Assembly: GCF_001654985.1 (NCBI RefSeq) | Contig: NZ_LXEU01000002.1 | Coordinates: forward strand, 1 to 64,000 | Length of the DNA stretch: 64,000 nucleotides | Source: Kluyvera georgiana ATCC 51603 | GTDB taxonomy: Bacteria; Pseudomonadota; Gammaproteobacteria; Enterobacterales; Enterobacteriaceae | Direction: 5' to 3' | Part shown: piece after piece, positions 22,250-30,827 of the stretch | How positions within the stretch are numbered: the stretch's first letter is position 1 | Layout of the letters: the number at the start of each line of letters is the position of its first letter | The notes under the pieces: model-generated | What the model was told of the DNA's origin: nothing | Database searches by the model: none | The model's input: only the letters and a program-made list of their open reading frames with translations | Position numbers and translations under genes: made by a program

Positions 22250-22624
22250 ATGATGGATTCAGAACGCTATATAACCGGTCAGAAAATGCTGCAACAGGTT
22301 GATGGAAAAGGTGGTGAGGCCGTCGTGAATAGCCTGAAGGATATCGCACCGGACTTCGCCCGCTATCTGCTCGAGTTCCCGTTTGGCGATATTTATGCGC
22401 GCCCGGGGCTGGACCTGCGCAGCCGGGAAATCGCCACCGTCGCCGCGCTGACCGCCATGGGTAACGCCGCGCCGCAGCTCAAAGTGCATATCGCCGCTGC
22501 GCTGCACGTTGGCTTAACGCAGGAAGAGATCATTGAAGTGATTATGCAGATGGCGGTTTATGCGGGATTTCCGGCGGCGCTCAACGGCCTGTTCGCCGCA
22601 AAAGAGGTGTTTGGGAAGCGGTAA
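22250..22624 (+). CDS. Carboxymuconolactone decarboxylase family protein
   Basis: A 124-residue all-helical protein with the CMD-domain pattern (LDLRSREIATVAALTAMGNA, then HIAAALHVGLTQEEIIEVIM and YAGFPAALNGLFAAKEVF). It has no CxxC pair, so it is not an AhpD-type peroxidase. The family includes gamma-carboxymuconolactone decarboxylases and many proteins of unknown role. Three consecutive ATG codons follow GAGGTG; the second was chosen for spacing. It is divergent from the LysR regulator and ends just before a REP pair. Confidence 0.8.
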   Translation: MMDSERYITGQKMLQQVDGKGGEAVVNSLKDIAPDFARYLLEFPFGDIYARPGLDLRSREIATVAALTAMGNAAPQLKVHIAAALHVGLTQEEIIEVIMQMAVYAGFPAALNGLFAAKEVFGKR

Positions 22625-22625
22625 C

Positions 22626-22703
22626 CGTGCCGGATGGCGGCATAAATGCCTTATCCGGCCTACCGAACGATGTAGGCCGGATAAGCGCAGCGCCATCCGG
22701 CAA
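22626..22703. repeat. REP/BIME pair between the CMD gene and metL
   Basis: Two inverted REP units (GCCGGATGGCGGC...ATCCGGCCTAC and GTAGGCCGGATAAGCGCAGC...ATCCGGC) separate the convergent genes. It is the same repeat family as at 3245-3312. Confidence 0.9.
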
Positions 22704-22709
22704 TCAGGA

Positions 22710-25142
22710 CTACAGCAGTTGCGCCAGACGGTTAATATCCGACTGAATCGCACCGGCAGTCACGTCGCGGCCCGCCCCCGGCCCACGAATCACCAGCGGG
22801 TTATCGCGATACCAGCGGCTTTCAATGGCAAAGACGTTATCACACGGCAACAGCGAGGCCAGCGGATGTTCCTGACGCACCGCTTCGACGCCGACGCGCG
22901 CTTTGCCGTTGGCGTCGAAACGCGCCACGTAGCGCAGCACCAGTCCCATTTCCTGGGCCGCTTCCAGACGCTGCAGCATCTGCTCGTTCAGCTCATCGCC
23001 GTTCTCAAAGAAATGGTCGATTGAGCCTTCTTCACAGTGCGCCGGCACCAACGACTCCACGCGAACCTGGTCCGGCTCAATGTCATAGCCCGCCTCACGC
23101 GCCAGAATCACCAGCTTACGCATTACGTCTTTGCCGGAAAGGTCGACGCGCGGGTCCGGCTCGGTTAGCCCCTGCTGCCAGGCCTGATCGACAAGGTCGG
23201 TAAACGGCACGGTACCGTCAAACTGCAGGAACAGCCAGGAGAGCGTGCCGGAGAAGATACCGCTGATCGCCAGAATGCTGTCGCCGCTGTCAATCAGGTC
23301 GCGCACGGTATGGTTAACCGGCAGACCCGCGCCGACGGTGGCGTTATACAGCCAGTGACGGCCGGTTTTTTCAAACGCGTCGTGAATCTGGCGATATTTA
23401 TCGCTGCTGCTGGCCCCGGCCAGCTTGTTGGCGCTGATTACGTGGAAACCGTGGCTGGCAAAATCGAGATACTGATCGGCCAGCTGTTCGCTGGCGGTGA
23501 CATCCAGCACCACCAGGTCGTCGTACGGATGGGCGCGCATCCACAGGAACAGCGACTCTTCGTCCTGCTCAACGGCTTCATCTTCAAAGAAAGCCAGCGC
23601 GCGGCTGGCATCCAGCCCGTCATAGCTCAGCAGGCTGCGGCGGCTATCCACCACGCCTGCCAGCACAAATTCAAAACCGGTGCGCGCCGAGAGCGTCGTC
23701 TGCTCACGAGCAAACAGTTCCAGCCAGCGAGAACCAATATTCCCTTTGCCGAACAGCACCAGGCCAATGCGTTTTTCCGCGCGGAAAATCGACTGGTGCA
23801 GACCCTGAATCAGGCTTTCCGTCGGGCCAGCACGCAGTACGGCGACCAGGCTGATCCCCTCTTCCGACTGCCAGGTAAATTCAACCGGCTGCCCCTTAAG
23901 CTGTTGCCAGAAACGGTGGCAGTGCAGCGGGTTACGCGTGACGCCCGCCCCGACCAGCGCCACCAGCGCCAGCCCCTGACGCAGGCGTAGCTCGCCCGGC
24001 AAACCGGCTTCATCAAGAATTTTCAGCGCGCTATCAACCACTTCCGAGGTATAGCAGAACTGCAGCAGACGATGATCCGCGTGTACGCCAACCGCCAGCG
24101 GACGAATCTGCGCGCGTTTGAGTATCTGGTCGATCTCCTTATGCGCCAGCTTAAAGTCCTGGCTAGCCGGAACGCGGAATTCGATTAAACAGACATCATC
24201 ATGACTGGTGACAATCCGCGCGCCGGTACCGGAAGCCAGCACGCGTTCGATGCGCGTGGACCCCTGATCCGGCGTGTAACTACAGCGCAATTGCAGATCG
24301 ATATCGCTGCCGGAAACCGGCTGTAAGGTACGCGCGTGCAGCACCGGGGCGGCAAGACGCGCCAGCTCGCTGGCTTCATCCAGACGCAGCAGCGGCAGCA
24401 GGCAAGCATCTTTCACTTTACGCGGATCGGCGCTGTACACGCCCGCCACGTCGCTCCAGATGGTGACGCGGGAAACCCCCGCCAGGGCGCCAATCTGGGT
24501 GGCGGAATAGTCGGAACCGTTACGCCCCAGCAGCACGGTTTCACCCGCGTTGTTACGGCTGATAAACCCGGTCACCACCAGGCGTTTACCCGGATGCTGC
24601 GCCATCAGCTGCTGTAACAGCGGGTATGACAATCCTTCATCCACCTGCGGCTGTGCGCTACGTTCGGCACGCAGGAACGCGCGAGCATCGAGCCAGGCAG
24701 CGTCCAGACCTTGCAGCTTGAGGACTTCCGCCATCAGACGCGCCGACCACAGTTCACCGTGGCCGACCACTTCCGCGTATACCGCGTCGTTGACGCCGTT
24801 ATCCAGCAGCCCGGCTAACCGCTCCAGGTCATGAATAAAGTCGGCAATCATGCCGTCGGCAACTTCGGCAGGCAGCAGGCCGCTAATCAGATCGGATTGA
24901 TAGCGGCGCAGCGTCTGCTGGACCTGATGCGCAGAGAGGCGATCGGTCTGACTGAGCTTCAGCCAGTTGATCAACTGGTTGGTGGTGCTACCGGCGGCGG
25001 AAACCACCATCATATCGCCAGGCTGAGAGTACTCCGCCATAATGCCGGCAACACGCAGGTAACACTTCACATCCGCCAGACTACTCCCACCAAATTTATG
25101 CAGCTGACGCTCTTTCGCCCCTGCCTGCGCAATCACACTCAT
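22710..25142 (-). CDS. metL: Bifunctional aspartokinase II / homoserine dehydrogenase II
   Basis: MetL carries the first and third steps of the common aspartate pathway toward methionine. The 810-residue protein equals E. coli MetL. The kinase domain (about 1-290) begins with HKFGGSSLADVKCYLRVA and has a GRNGSDYSAT nucleotide site. A regulatory linker follows, and the dehydrogenase domain (about 460-810) shows LFGKGNIGSRWLELF for NAD(P) binding and SANKLAGASS. It lies 2 bases after metB, so metBL form one MetJ-regulated operon. It ends with NRLAQLL. Confidence 0.97.
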   Translation of the reverse strand: MSVIAQAGAKERQLHKFGGSSLADVKCYLRVAGIMAEYSQPGDMMVVSAAGSTTNQLINWLKLSQTDRLSAHQVQQTLRRYQSDLISGLLPAEVADGMIADFIHDLERLAGLLDNGVNDAVYAEVVGHGELWSARLMAEVLKLQGLDAAWLDARAFLRAERSAQPQVDEGLSYPLLQQLMAQHPGKRLVVTGFISRNNAGETVLLGRNGSDYSATQIGALAGVSRVTIWSDVAGVYSADPRKVKDACLLPLLRLDEASELARLAAPVLHARTLQPVSGSDIDLQLRCSYTPDQGSTRIERVLASGTGARIVTSHDDVCLIEFRVPASQDFKLAHKEIDQILKRAQIRPLAVGVHADHRLLQFCYTSEVVDSALKILDEAGLPGELRLRQGLALVALVGAGVTRNPLHCHRFWQQLKGQPVEFTWQSEEGISLVAVLRAGPTESLIQGLHQSIFRAEKRIGLVLFGKGNIGSRWLELFAREQTTLSARTGFEFVLAGVVDSRRSLLSYDGLDASRALAFFEDEAVEQDEESLFLWMRAHPYDDLVVLDVTASEQLADQYLDFASHGFHVISANKLAGASSSDKYRQIHDAFEKTGRHWLYNATVGAGLPVNHTVRDLIDSGDSILAISGIFSGTLSWLFLQFDGTVPFTDLVDQAWQQGLTEPDPRVDLSGKDVMRKLVILAREAGYDIEPDQVRVESLVPAHCEEGSIDHFFENGDELNEQMLQRLEAAQEMGLVLRYVARFDANGKARVGVEAVRQEHPLASLLPCDNVFAIESRWYRDNPLVIRGPGAGRDVTAGAIQSDINRLAQLL

Positions 25143-25144
25143 AT

Positions 25145-26305
25145 TTACCCCTGTGCTGCGACCCGGAATCCATTTTCCAGATCGGCAATTAAGTCTTCGC
25201 TATCTTCAATACCGGTTGAGATGCGTAATAGCGTCTCAGAAATCCCCGCAGCGGCGCGCGCTTCCGGCGCCATGCCCGCATGGGTCATGGTCGCCGCATG
25301 CGAGATCAGGCTCTCTACTCCGCCCAGCGATTCCGCCAGGGTGAACAACGACAGCCCGCTCAGGAAGCGGCGCAGCGTTTGCTCGTCGCCGTTGAGCTCG
25401 AAGCTGAGCATCGCGCCAAACCCTTTCTGCTGGCGCGCGGCAATTTCGTGGCCCTGGTTTTCCGGCAGAGAAGGATGATACAGCTTTTTCACCAGCGGTT
25501 GGGTTTTCAGGAAATCGACAATCGCATAGGCGTTACGCTGCGCCACTTCCATACGTGGAGAGAGCGTGCGCAGGCCGCGCAGCAACAGATAGCTGTCGAA
25601 CGCGCTGCCGGTGACGCCGATATTATTCGCCCACCATGCCAGTTCTGTGACGGTATCCGGATCTTTAGCAATCACCACGCCCGCCACCACGTCGGAATGG
25701 CCGTTGAGGTATTTGGTGCAGGAGTGCAGCACCAGATCGGCGCCAAGCGCCAGCGGGTTTTGCAGCGCCGGGCTTAAGAAGGTGTTATCCACCACGCTCA
25801 CCGCGCCCGCCTCACGTGCCAGCTGGCAGATTTTCGCAATATCGACCACGCGCAGCAGCGGGTTGCTCGGGCTTTCGACCAGCACCAGCTTCGGTTTTTC
25901 CGCCAGCGCCGCTTTTAAGGCTTCATCATTGCCCTGATCGACAAACAGCACGCGATAGCAGCCGCGTTTTGCCAGGCTATCAAACAGGCGGTAGCTGCCG
26001 CCGTAGCAGTCGTGCGGCGCCACCAGCAGATCGCCAGGTTTCAGGAAGACGGTGGTCACCAGGTGAATCGCCGACATGCCCGTATTGGTCATTACGGCGC
26101 CCGCGCCGCCTTCCAGTTCAGCCAGCGCGCGCTGCACGACGTCACGCGTCGGGTTGCCGCGACGCGAGTAGTCATGCGCGCGCGGTTCGTTAAAACCAGT
26201 AAAGTTATAGGTACTGGAAAGATGAATCGGCGGGACAACACAACCATACTGCTCGTCGTCATTTAATCCGCTACGCACTGCGATGGTGGCCTGTTTACGG
26301 GTCAT
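25145..26305 (-). CDS. metB: Cystathionine gamma-synthase
   Basis: MetB joins O-succinylhomoserine and cysteine into cystathionine with pyridoxal phosphate. The 386-residue length equals E. coli MetB. The family signature DLVLHSCTKYLNGHSDVVAG contains the PLP lysine near residue 198, and YSRRGNPTRDVVQ near 46 contacts the phosphate. It is the first gene of the metBL operon, divergent from metJ, with tandem met boxes in between. Confidence 0.97.
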   Translation of the reverse strand: MTRKQATIAVRSGLNDDEQYGCVVPPIHLSSTYNFTGFNEPRAHDYSRRGNPTRDVVQRALAELEGGAGAVMTNTGMSAIHLVTTVFLKPGDLLVAPHDCYGGSYRLFDSLAKRGCYRVLFVDQGNDEALKAALAEKPKLVLVESPSNPLLRVVDIAKICQLAREAGAVSVVDNTFLSPALQNPLALGADLVLHSCTKYLNGHSDVVAGVVIAKDPDTVTELAWWANNIGVTGSAFDSYLLLRGLRTLSPRMEVAQRNAYAIVDFLKTQPLVKKLYHPSLPENQGHEIAARQQKGFGAMLSFELNGDEQTLRRFLSGLSLFTLAESLGGVESLISHAATMTHAGMAPEARAAAGISETLLRISTGIEDSEDLIADLENGFRVAAQG

Positions 26306-26366
26306 GAGGATTCGTTCCTGGCAAGGTCTGTGAAAAGTCAGACCCCAGAGTAAACATTGTTGACAT

Positions 26367-26398
26367 AGCCGTCAATACATCTAGACATCTAAACCTCT
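26367..26398. promoter_or_regulatory. met boxes (MetJ operator) between metB and metJ
   Basis: Four adjacent 8-mers, AGCCGTCA, ATACATCT, AGACATCT and AAACCTCT, approximate the AGACGTCT consensus. They lie in the divergent control region and should bind MetJ with S-adenosylmethionine, if MetJ were functional. Confidence 0.85.
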
Positions 26399-26564
26399 TT
26401 GCGTATAGATTGAGCTATTGGCAAATAGCCGTTAAAATTATATGCATTAGCGCACATCTGCGAAGGCGAAGCGCGTGTCAGCGCAAGGCCACTACGGTAC
26501 ACTACGCGCGATCATGGCCCTGAACCGGCCTGTTAACTAATGACTAGAGGATTAAAGGTATCTC

Positions 26565-26881
26565 ATGGCTGAATGGAGCGGCGAATATATCAGCCCATAC
26601 GCTGAGCACGGTAAGAAGAGTGAGCAAGTAAAAAAATTACGGTTTCCATTCCTCTGAAGGTGTTGAAGATCCTCACCGATGAACGCACGCGTCGTCAGGT
26701 GAACAACCTGCGTCACGCCACCAACAGCGAACTGCTGTGTGAAGCGTTCCTGCATGCTTTTACCGGTCAACCGTTGCCAAACGATGAAGACCTGCGGAAA
26801 GAGCGCAGCGATGAAATTCCGGAAGCGGCGAAAGAAATTATGCGTGAGCTGGGAATTGACCCGGAGACGTGGGAATATTGA
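26565..26881 (+). pseudogene. metJ: metJ (methionine repressor), one-base frameshift
   Basis: MetJ is the ribbon-helix-helix repressor of the methionine regulon. Translation from the ATG at 26565 (after AGAGGATTAAAGG) gives the expected [20 protein letters not shown], but the run of seven A at 26630-26636 is one short of the frame needed. The frame then reads LRFPFL and stops at residue 30. In the next frame the rest of MetJ is intact ([20 protein letters not shown] to DPETWEY at 26881). The break falls within KKITVSIP, the DNA-contacting beta strand, so the truncated peptide cannot bind operators. Adding one A restores a 105-residue protein. A homopolymer error in the sequence is the main alternative. 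Confidence 0.9.
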
Positions 26882-26891
26882 TTCGCTGAAG

Positions 26892-26925
26892 AAGCCGGGA
26901 AACGTTAATGTTTCCCGGCTTTTTT
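26892..26925. terminator. Bidirectional terminator between metJ and cscK
   Basis: The 12-bp perfect stem AAGCCGGGAAAC / GTTTCCCGGCTT has a 6-base loop and T run, and lies between the convergent genes. Confidence 0.92.
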
Positions 26926-26939
26926 ATTGTCAGCGAGCG

Positions 26940-27887
26940 TTACTTCACCTCGTACTCCGGCCATGGTCGCGCGGCAATAAACTGCGCCACCGCATCGCGG
27001 TCGGGAATCGCCGAAAGCGCCCCTTTCTGCGTTGTCGCCAATGCGCCGCAGGCGCTGGCCTGCGCCATCGCACCATGTAGCTGCGTGATATCGTCAGGCA
27101 TCCCTTGCTGTGCAATGCTGGCGAGCAAGCCCGCCATAAAAGCATCGCCCGCCCCCGTCGTATCAACACTGTCAACGACATAACCGCTGAAGTGCACTAC
27201 GTTCCCCTGGTACAGGACCATCGCCCCTTGCGCGCCATAGGTCACCACTTTGAGCGCCGCCGGATAGGCCTCAAGCCCAGCAATGGCTTCGGCAAAGCTC
27301 TGGGATTGGGTTAACCAGTACCACTCCTCTTCCGAGAGCTTCAGGATATCGGCCTGGCGGGCAAAGTGGCGCACGGTTTCCAGCATGCTTTCGGGGTCGG
27401 GCCACATTTGCTCACGCAGATTGACGTCAAAACTCAGCAGGCCATGCTGCTGTTTAATACGCACAATCGCCTGCGCCAGCGTATCGCGGCAGGCCGGCGC
27501 CACCAGCGCCAGCGAGCAAAAGTGCAGGATATCCGCGCCAAACTCAGGGAGCGCCTGTGCCGATAAGAACTGATCGGCGGAGGGATTGACCAGGAAAGTG
27601 AAATCCCGTTCGCCGCCTTTACCGAGCGACACCACCACGGTGCTGGTTCGGTGCTGGCCGTCCAGCTCCATCGCCTGCGTGTTGACGCCGTACTCCCGCA
27701 GCGTCTGCTGCAAGAGATGGCCGAAAGGATCGTCACCCACCCGCCCAATAAAACCGCTGCGGCAACCTAATCGCGCGGCTCCCGCCGCGACATTTACCGG
27801 CGCGCCGCCGGGGCAGGCTTCATAGCGCCTGTCGCCAATGGGAAGCAGGTCGGCCACCGCATCGCCTAGCGCCCAGATATTCATCAT
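26940..27887 (-). CDS. cscK: Fructokinase of the sucrose cluster
   Basis: A 315-residue PfkB-family sugar kinase, probably phosphorylating the fructose released by the neighbouring hydrolase. It shows the N-terminal CPGGAPVNVAAGAARLG substrate motif, GFIGRVGDDPFG, and the catalytic DTTGAGDAFMAG with the base aspartate near residue 250. E. coli CscK is about 307 residues and shares these segments. The start follows AGAGGACGAAGC and lies 14 bases after cscA, so it is the last gene of the cscB-cscA-cscK transcript. ScrK is the alternative name for this kinase in PTS-type sucrose operons. Confidence 0.88.
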   Translation of the reverse strand: MMNIWALGDAVADLLPIGDRRYEACPGGAPVNVAAGAARLGCRSGFIGRVGDDPFGHLLQQTLREYGVNTQAMELDGQHRTSTVVVSLGKGGERDFTFLVNPSADQFLSAQALPEFGADILHFCSLALVAPACRDTLAQAIVRIKQQHGLLSFDVNLREQMWPDPESMLETVRHFARQADILKLSEEEWYWLTQSQSFAEAIAGLEAYPAALKVVTYGAQGAMVLYQGNVVHFSGYVVDSVDTTGAGDAFMAGLLASIAQQGMPDDITQLHGAMAQASACGALATTQKGALSAIPDRDAVAQFIAARPWPEYEVK

Positions 27888-27901
27888 GCTTCGTCCTCTG
27901 G

Positions 27902-29338
27902 TTATTTATCTAAAGGCCAGTAGCCGCCGCTGTGCAGCGTGGCTCGCCCGTTGCTGGCGAACAGCGTCAGTTCACGCTGCCCTTCCAGCGGATAAATCCG
28001 GCTACTTAAGCAGGCCTCACCGTCATTCACGAAAACTTCCACGGAGGAACGATCGATAAATATCCGCAGCGACAGGCGATCGCCCGCCGGTAACGCAACG
28101 CTGCGCGTACCTTCCAGCGCGAATTGCGGATAACGGCGCTCCAGCGTCAGCCGCTGTGCCTGAGTATCAACGGCGATCCGCAGGCCATCGCCTAACGCGA
28201 GGCCGTAGCTTTCCGCCGTCGCGTTTTTCATCGACCACACCAGTTCCAGCTCAATCGCCTCAGCTTCATCCACGATGTGTGAACGTTGATTGTGCAACTG
28301 CTGCGCCAGCAGCGGGTAATAGCTGCCGCGCAGCGTCGCGACCTCTTCGGCGGGTACCATCTGCAGGCGGTTATCTGCGCCAAGGCGAATTTCACGCGGC
28401 AGAGAGAGCATCCCCGCCCAGCCATCCTGCTGTTCCGGCATCGGCGACTCCCACATATCCAGCCAGCCGATCACGATGCGGCGACCATCCGGCGTCAGGA
28501 AACTCTGCGGGGCATAAAAGTCGTGGCCGTGATCCAGTTCGATAAACTCGCTTTGGGCGACAAACGGCTGTCCCGGCAGCCAGTCGCCAATCATGTAGCC
28601 GCTCTGGAACAAATTGCGGTGACGATAACCTTCCGCCGCCAGCCCCTGCGGTGAAAACATCAGTATCCGCTTCCCGTTGAGCATGAAGAAGTCCGGGCAT
28701 TCCCACATATAGCCCATTCCTTCCTGCGCCTCGCCCAGAATGCCTTCTTCTTGCCACTGACGGAGATCGGCAGAGCTGTACAGGCGCACCTGTCCGGTAT
28801 CGCCAACCCGCGAACCGACAATCAGGTACCAGGTATCGCCTTCACGCCAGACTTTCGGATCGCGGAAGTGATGCAGGCCCGCAGGCGTATCAATAATCTG
28901 CCCCTGACGTTCAAAATGAATCCCGTCGCGGCTGGTCGCCAGACACTGCACCTGGTAGAGATTATCGTCATTGCCCGGATCGCCATGAAACTTATGCCCG
29001 GTGTAGATCAGCGCCAGCGTATCGCCGTCCACCACCGCCGAGCCGGAGAAACAGCCGTCCTTATCTTCCGGGCCTTCCGGCGCCAGCGCCACCGGCAGAT
29101 GCTCCCAATGCACCAGGTCTTTACTCCGCGCATGCCCCCAGTGCATTGGCCCCCACTGGGTTGAGTAGGGATGATGCTGATAAAACGCATGGTACCAGCC
29201 GTCGAACCACACCAGTCCGTTAGGGTCATTCATCCACCCGGCGCGCGCGGCAAGGTGATAGCGCGGATACCAGCGCGGATTCAGCGTGGCGCTGCGTTTC
29301 TGGAGTTCCTGTTCAGCATCGGCAATTGAAAATGTCAT
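27902..29338 (-). CDS. cscA: Sucrose hydrolase (invertase, GH32)
   Basis: This cytoplasmic GH32 enzyme hydrolyses sucrose to glucose and fructose. The 478-residue protein (E. coli CscA 477) carries the nucleophile motif AGWMNDPNGLVWF near residue 37, the transition-state RDPKVW near 160, and the acid/base motif MWECPDFF near 212. Because the linked transporter is a proton symporter and not a PTS permease, unphosphorylated sucrose is the likely substrate. The ATG at 29338 is preferred to an upstream GTG. It sits 15 bases after cscB. Confidence 0.92.
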   Translation of the reverse strand: MTFSIADAEQELQKRSATLNPRWYPRYHLAARAGWMNDPNGLVWFDGWYHAFYQHHPYSTQWGPMHWGHARSKDLVHWEHLPVALAPEGPEDKDGCFSGSAVVDGDTLALIYTGHKFHGDPGNDDNLYQVQCLATSRDGIHFERQGQIIDTPAGLHHFRDPKVWREGDTWYLIVGSRVGDTGQVRLYSSADLRQWQEEGILGEAQEGMGYMWECPDFFMLNGKRILMFSPQGLAAEGYRHRNLFQSGYMIGDWLPGQPFVAQSEFIELDHGHDFYAPQSFLTPDGRRIVIGWLDMWESPMPEQQDGWAGMLSLPREIRLGADNRLQMVPAEEVATLRGSYYPLLAQQLHNQRSHIVDEAEAIELELVWSMKNATAESYGLALGDGLRIAVDTQAQRLTLERRYPQFALEGTRSVALPAGDRLSLRIFIDRSSVEVFVNDGEACLSSRIYPLEGQRELTLFASNGRATLHSGGYWPLDK

Positions 29339-29353
29339 ATTCTTCACTCTTGT

Positions 29354-30622
29354 TCAGACAGCAGAAGATTTTGTCAGCAGAGGCTCGGAAGCCGGTTTGC
29401 TGGCGCGTAATAGGAAGATGGAAATGAAGGTGGTGCAGAACACCAGCGCTCCCATAAACAGGTAGGATTCGGCAAAGCCATATTTTTCATAGCTATAGCC
29501 CGCAAGCGGTGACAGTACGGTGGCGATAACCGAGCTGGTGCAGGCAAATCCCACCAGATACAGCGTGGAGGAGAGGCGTTTATCAAAGTTGGCGCTGTTG
29601 TATTTAAAGATGGAGACCAGCAGTACCGGAAGCTCTACGCCATGCAGCAACTTGGTGATGGAGATCAGCAACGGTCCTTCAACCAGCCCGGAAGACACCA
29701 TGCGCAAGGCCATGATCATCCCTGCAAAAATCAGCCCGTTTTTCGCGCCAATGCGATTAACCAGCCACGGCGCGCAGAACATCCCTGCCGCTTCAAGGAA
29801 CACCTGGAACGAGTTCAGGTAGCCGTACATGGCGTTCCCTTCCTGCAGCGTCGGGAACTGTGAGGAGAAGTAGACCGGGAACTGCTGATCGTAGACGCCA
29901 TAAATACAGGTTCCGACCACGAAAAAGACCAGAGCCCAGAAGCGCGGTAGCGTCAGCAGACGCAGGGCGTCTTCCAGCTTAATGTTGCTCTTCTCACCCT
30001 CTGTTGAAAGCGCCTGCGTATCACCCGGTACTGATAGACGAACCAGCAGGAAGAAAAAGACCAGCCCCGAGCAGCTTGCCACCGCAAAGTTAAGCTGCGG
30101 GTTGATGTTAAATAGCAGTCCGGCAAAGAAGGTGGCGACGGCCCATCCCAGCGATCCCCACATCCGCGCTTTGCCAAACTCGAAATGCGTCTGGCGCGCC
30201 ACGCGCTCAGTGTAAGATTCCAGTACACCGATCCCGCCGTTAAAGGTCAGCCCAATGTAGAGGCCGCCAAAAAGGCTGCCAATCAAGATGTTGATTTTCA
30301 GAAGGTAGCCAAAGAGCAAATATGCCGGGCCGGAGAGAATGAGCAGTACGGTGATATACCAGAGTAGGTGTTTACGTAGGCCCAGCTTGTCCTGAATAAA
30401 ACCGTAGCAGATCTGCGCAAACAGCGCGGAAACCGACAGAACGGAGAAAATAATGCCCGTATCGCCAGGCTGTAGCCCCACCTCCTGGTGCAGCCAGATA
30501 GAAAGCAGCGAACCTGAAGAGGACCAGGTGACAAAAAAGAAAAACAGCAAGGCGCTAAGTAACAAGTAACTGCTGGAGTGATGTTCTTTCATCATAGCAA
30601 TCTCATCGTGGGTTAACGCCAT
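29354..30622 (-). CDS. cscB: Sucrose/oligosaccharide:proton symporter
   Basis: A 422-residue, twelve-helix member of the LacY/RafB/CscB family. Conserved signatures include GFIQDKLGLRKHLLW in the loop after helix 2, FEFGKARMWGSLGWA and NFDKRLSSTLYLVGF. Substrate is inferred from linkage to cscA and cscR; raffinose or other alpha-galactosides are possible because RafB is also similar. The first ATG (30622) is given, but ATG codons at 30595 and 30592 would remove a weak leader. It is divergent from cscR, with two operators between. Confidence 0.85.
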   Translation of the reverse strand: MALTHDEIAMMKEHHSSSYLLLSALLFFFFVTWSSSGSLLSIWLHQEVGLQPGDTGIIFSVLSVSALFAQICYGFIQDKLGLRKHLLWYITVLLILSGPAYLLFGYLLKINILIGSLFGGLYIGLTFNGGIGVLESYTERVARQTHFEFGKARMWGSLGWAVATFFAGLLFNINPQLNFAVASCSGLVFFFLLVRLSVPGDTQALSTEGEKSNIKLEDALRLLTLPRFWALVFFVVGTCIYGVYDQQFPVYFSSQFPTLQEGNAMYGYLNSFQVFLEAAGMFCAPWLVNRIGAKNGLIFAGMIMALRMVSSGLVEGPLLISITKLLHGVELPVLLVSIFKYNSANFDKRLSSTLYLVGFACTSSVIATVLSPLAGYSYEKYGFAESYLFMGALVFCTTFISIFLLRASKPASEPLLTKSSAV

Positions 30623-30625
30623 AAT

Positions 30626-30701
30626 GGTAACGTTAACAAAAAGAGATTCTCATGTCATTTTGCTGCGATATCCGATGTTAATCACAAAAGTTAACGTTAA
30701 C
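30626..30701. promoter_or_regulatory. Two CscR-type operators between cscB and cscR
   Basis: GTTAACGTTAAC (30690-30701) is a perfect palindrome, and GGTAACGTTAAC (30626-30637) matches it at all but one base. Their centres are 64 bp apart, about six helical turns, which favours looping by a LacI-type tetramer. A possible CRP half-matched site (TCCGA-N6-TCACA, 30671-30686) lies between them. Confidence 0.8.
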
Positions 30702-30827
30702 ATTATAAAAATAAGATCATGATCAACTATTTCCTGCCGTAACGGGGAAGTAGAGTACGTTAGAATAACGCGCTATCCTTTTACATCAGTAAGTTAGTGG
30801 TTCTGTTGCAATCGTGGAGTCTGAAAT

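Noticed and set aside
26660-26881. 73-codon frame as a stand-alone gene
   Set aside because: It is the back part of MetJ in a shifted frame; the missing front part is intact immediately upstream.
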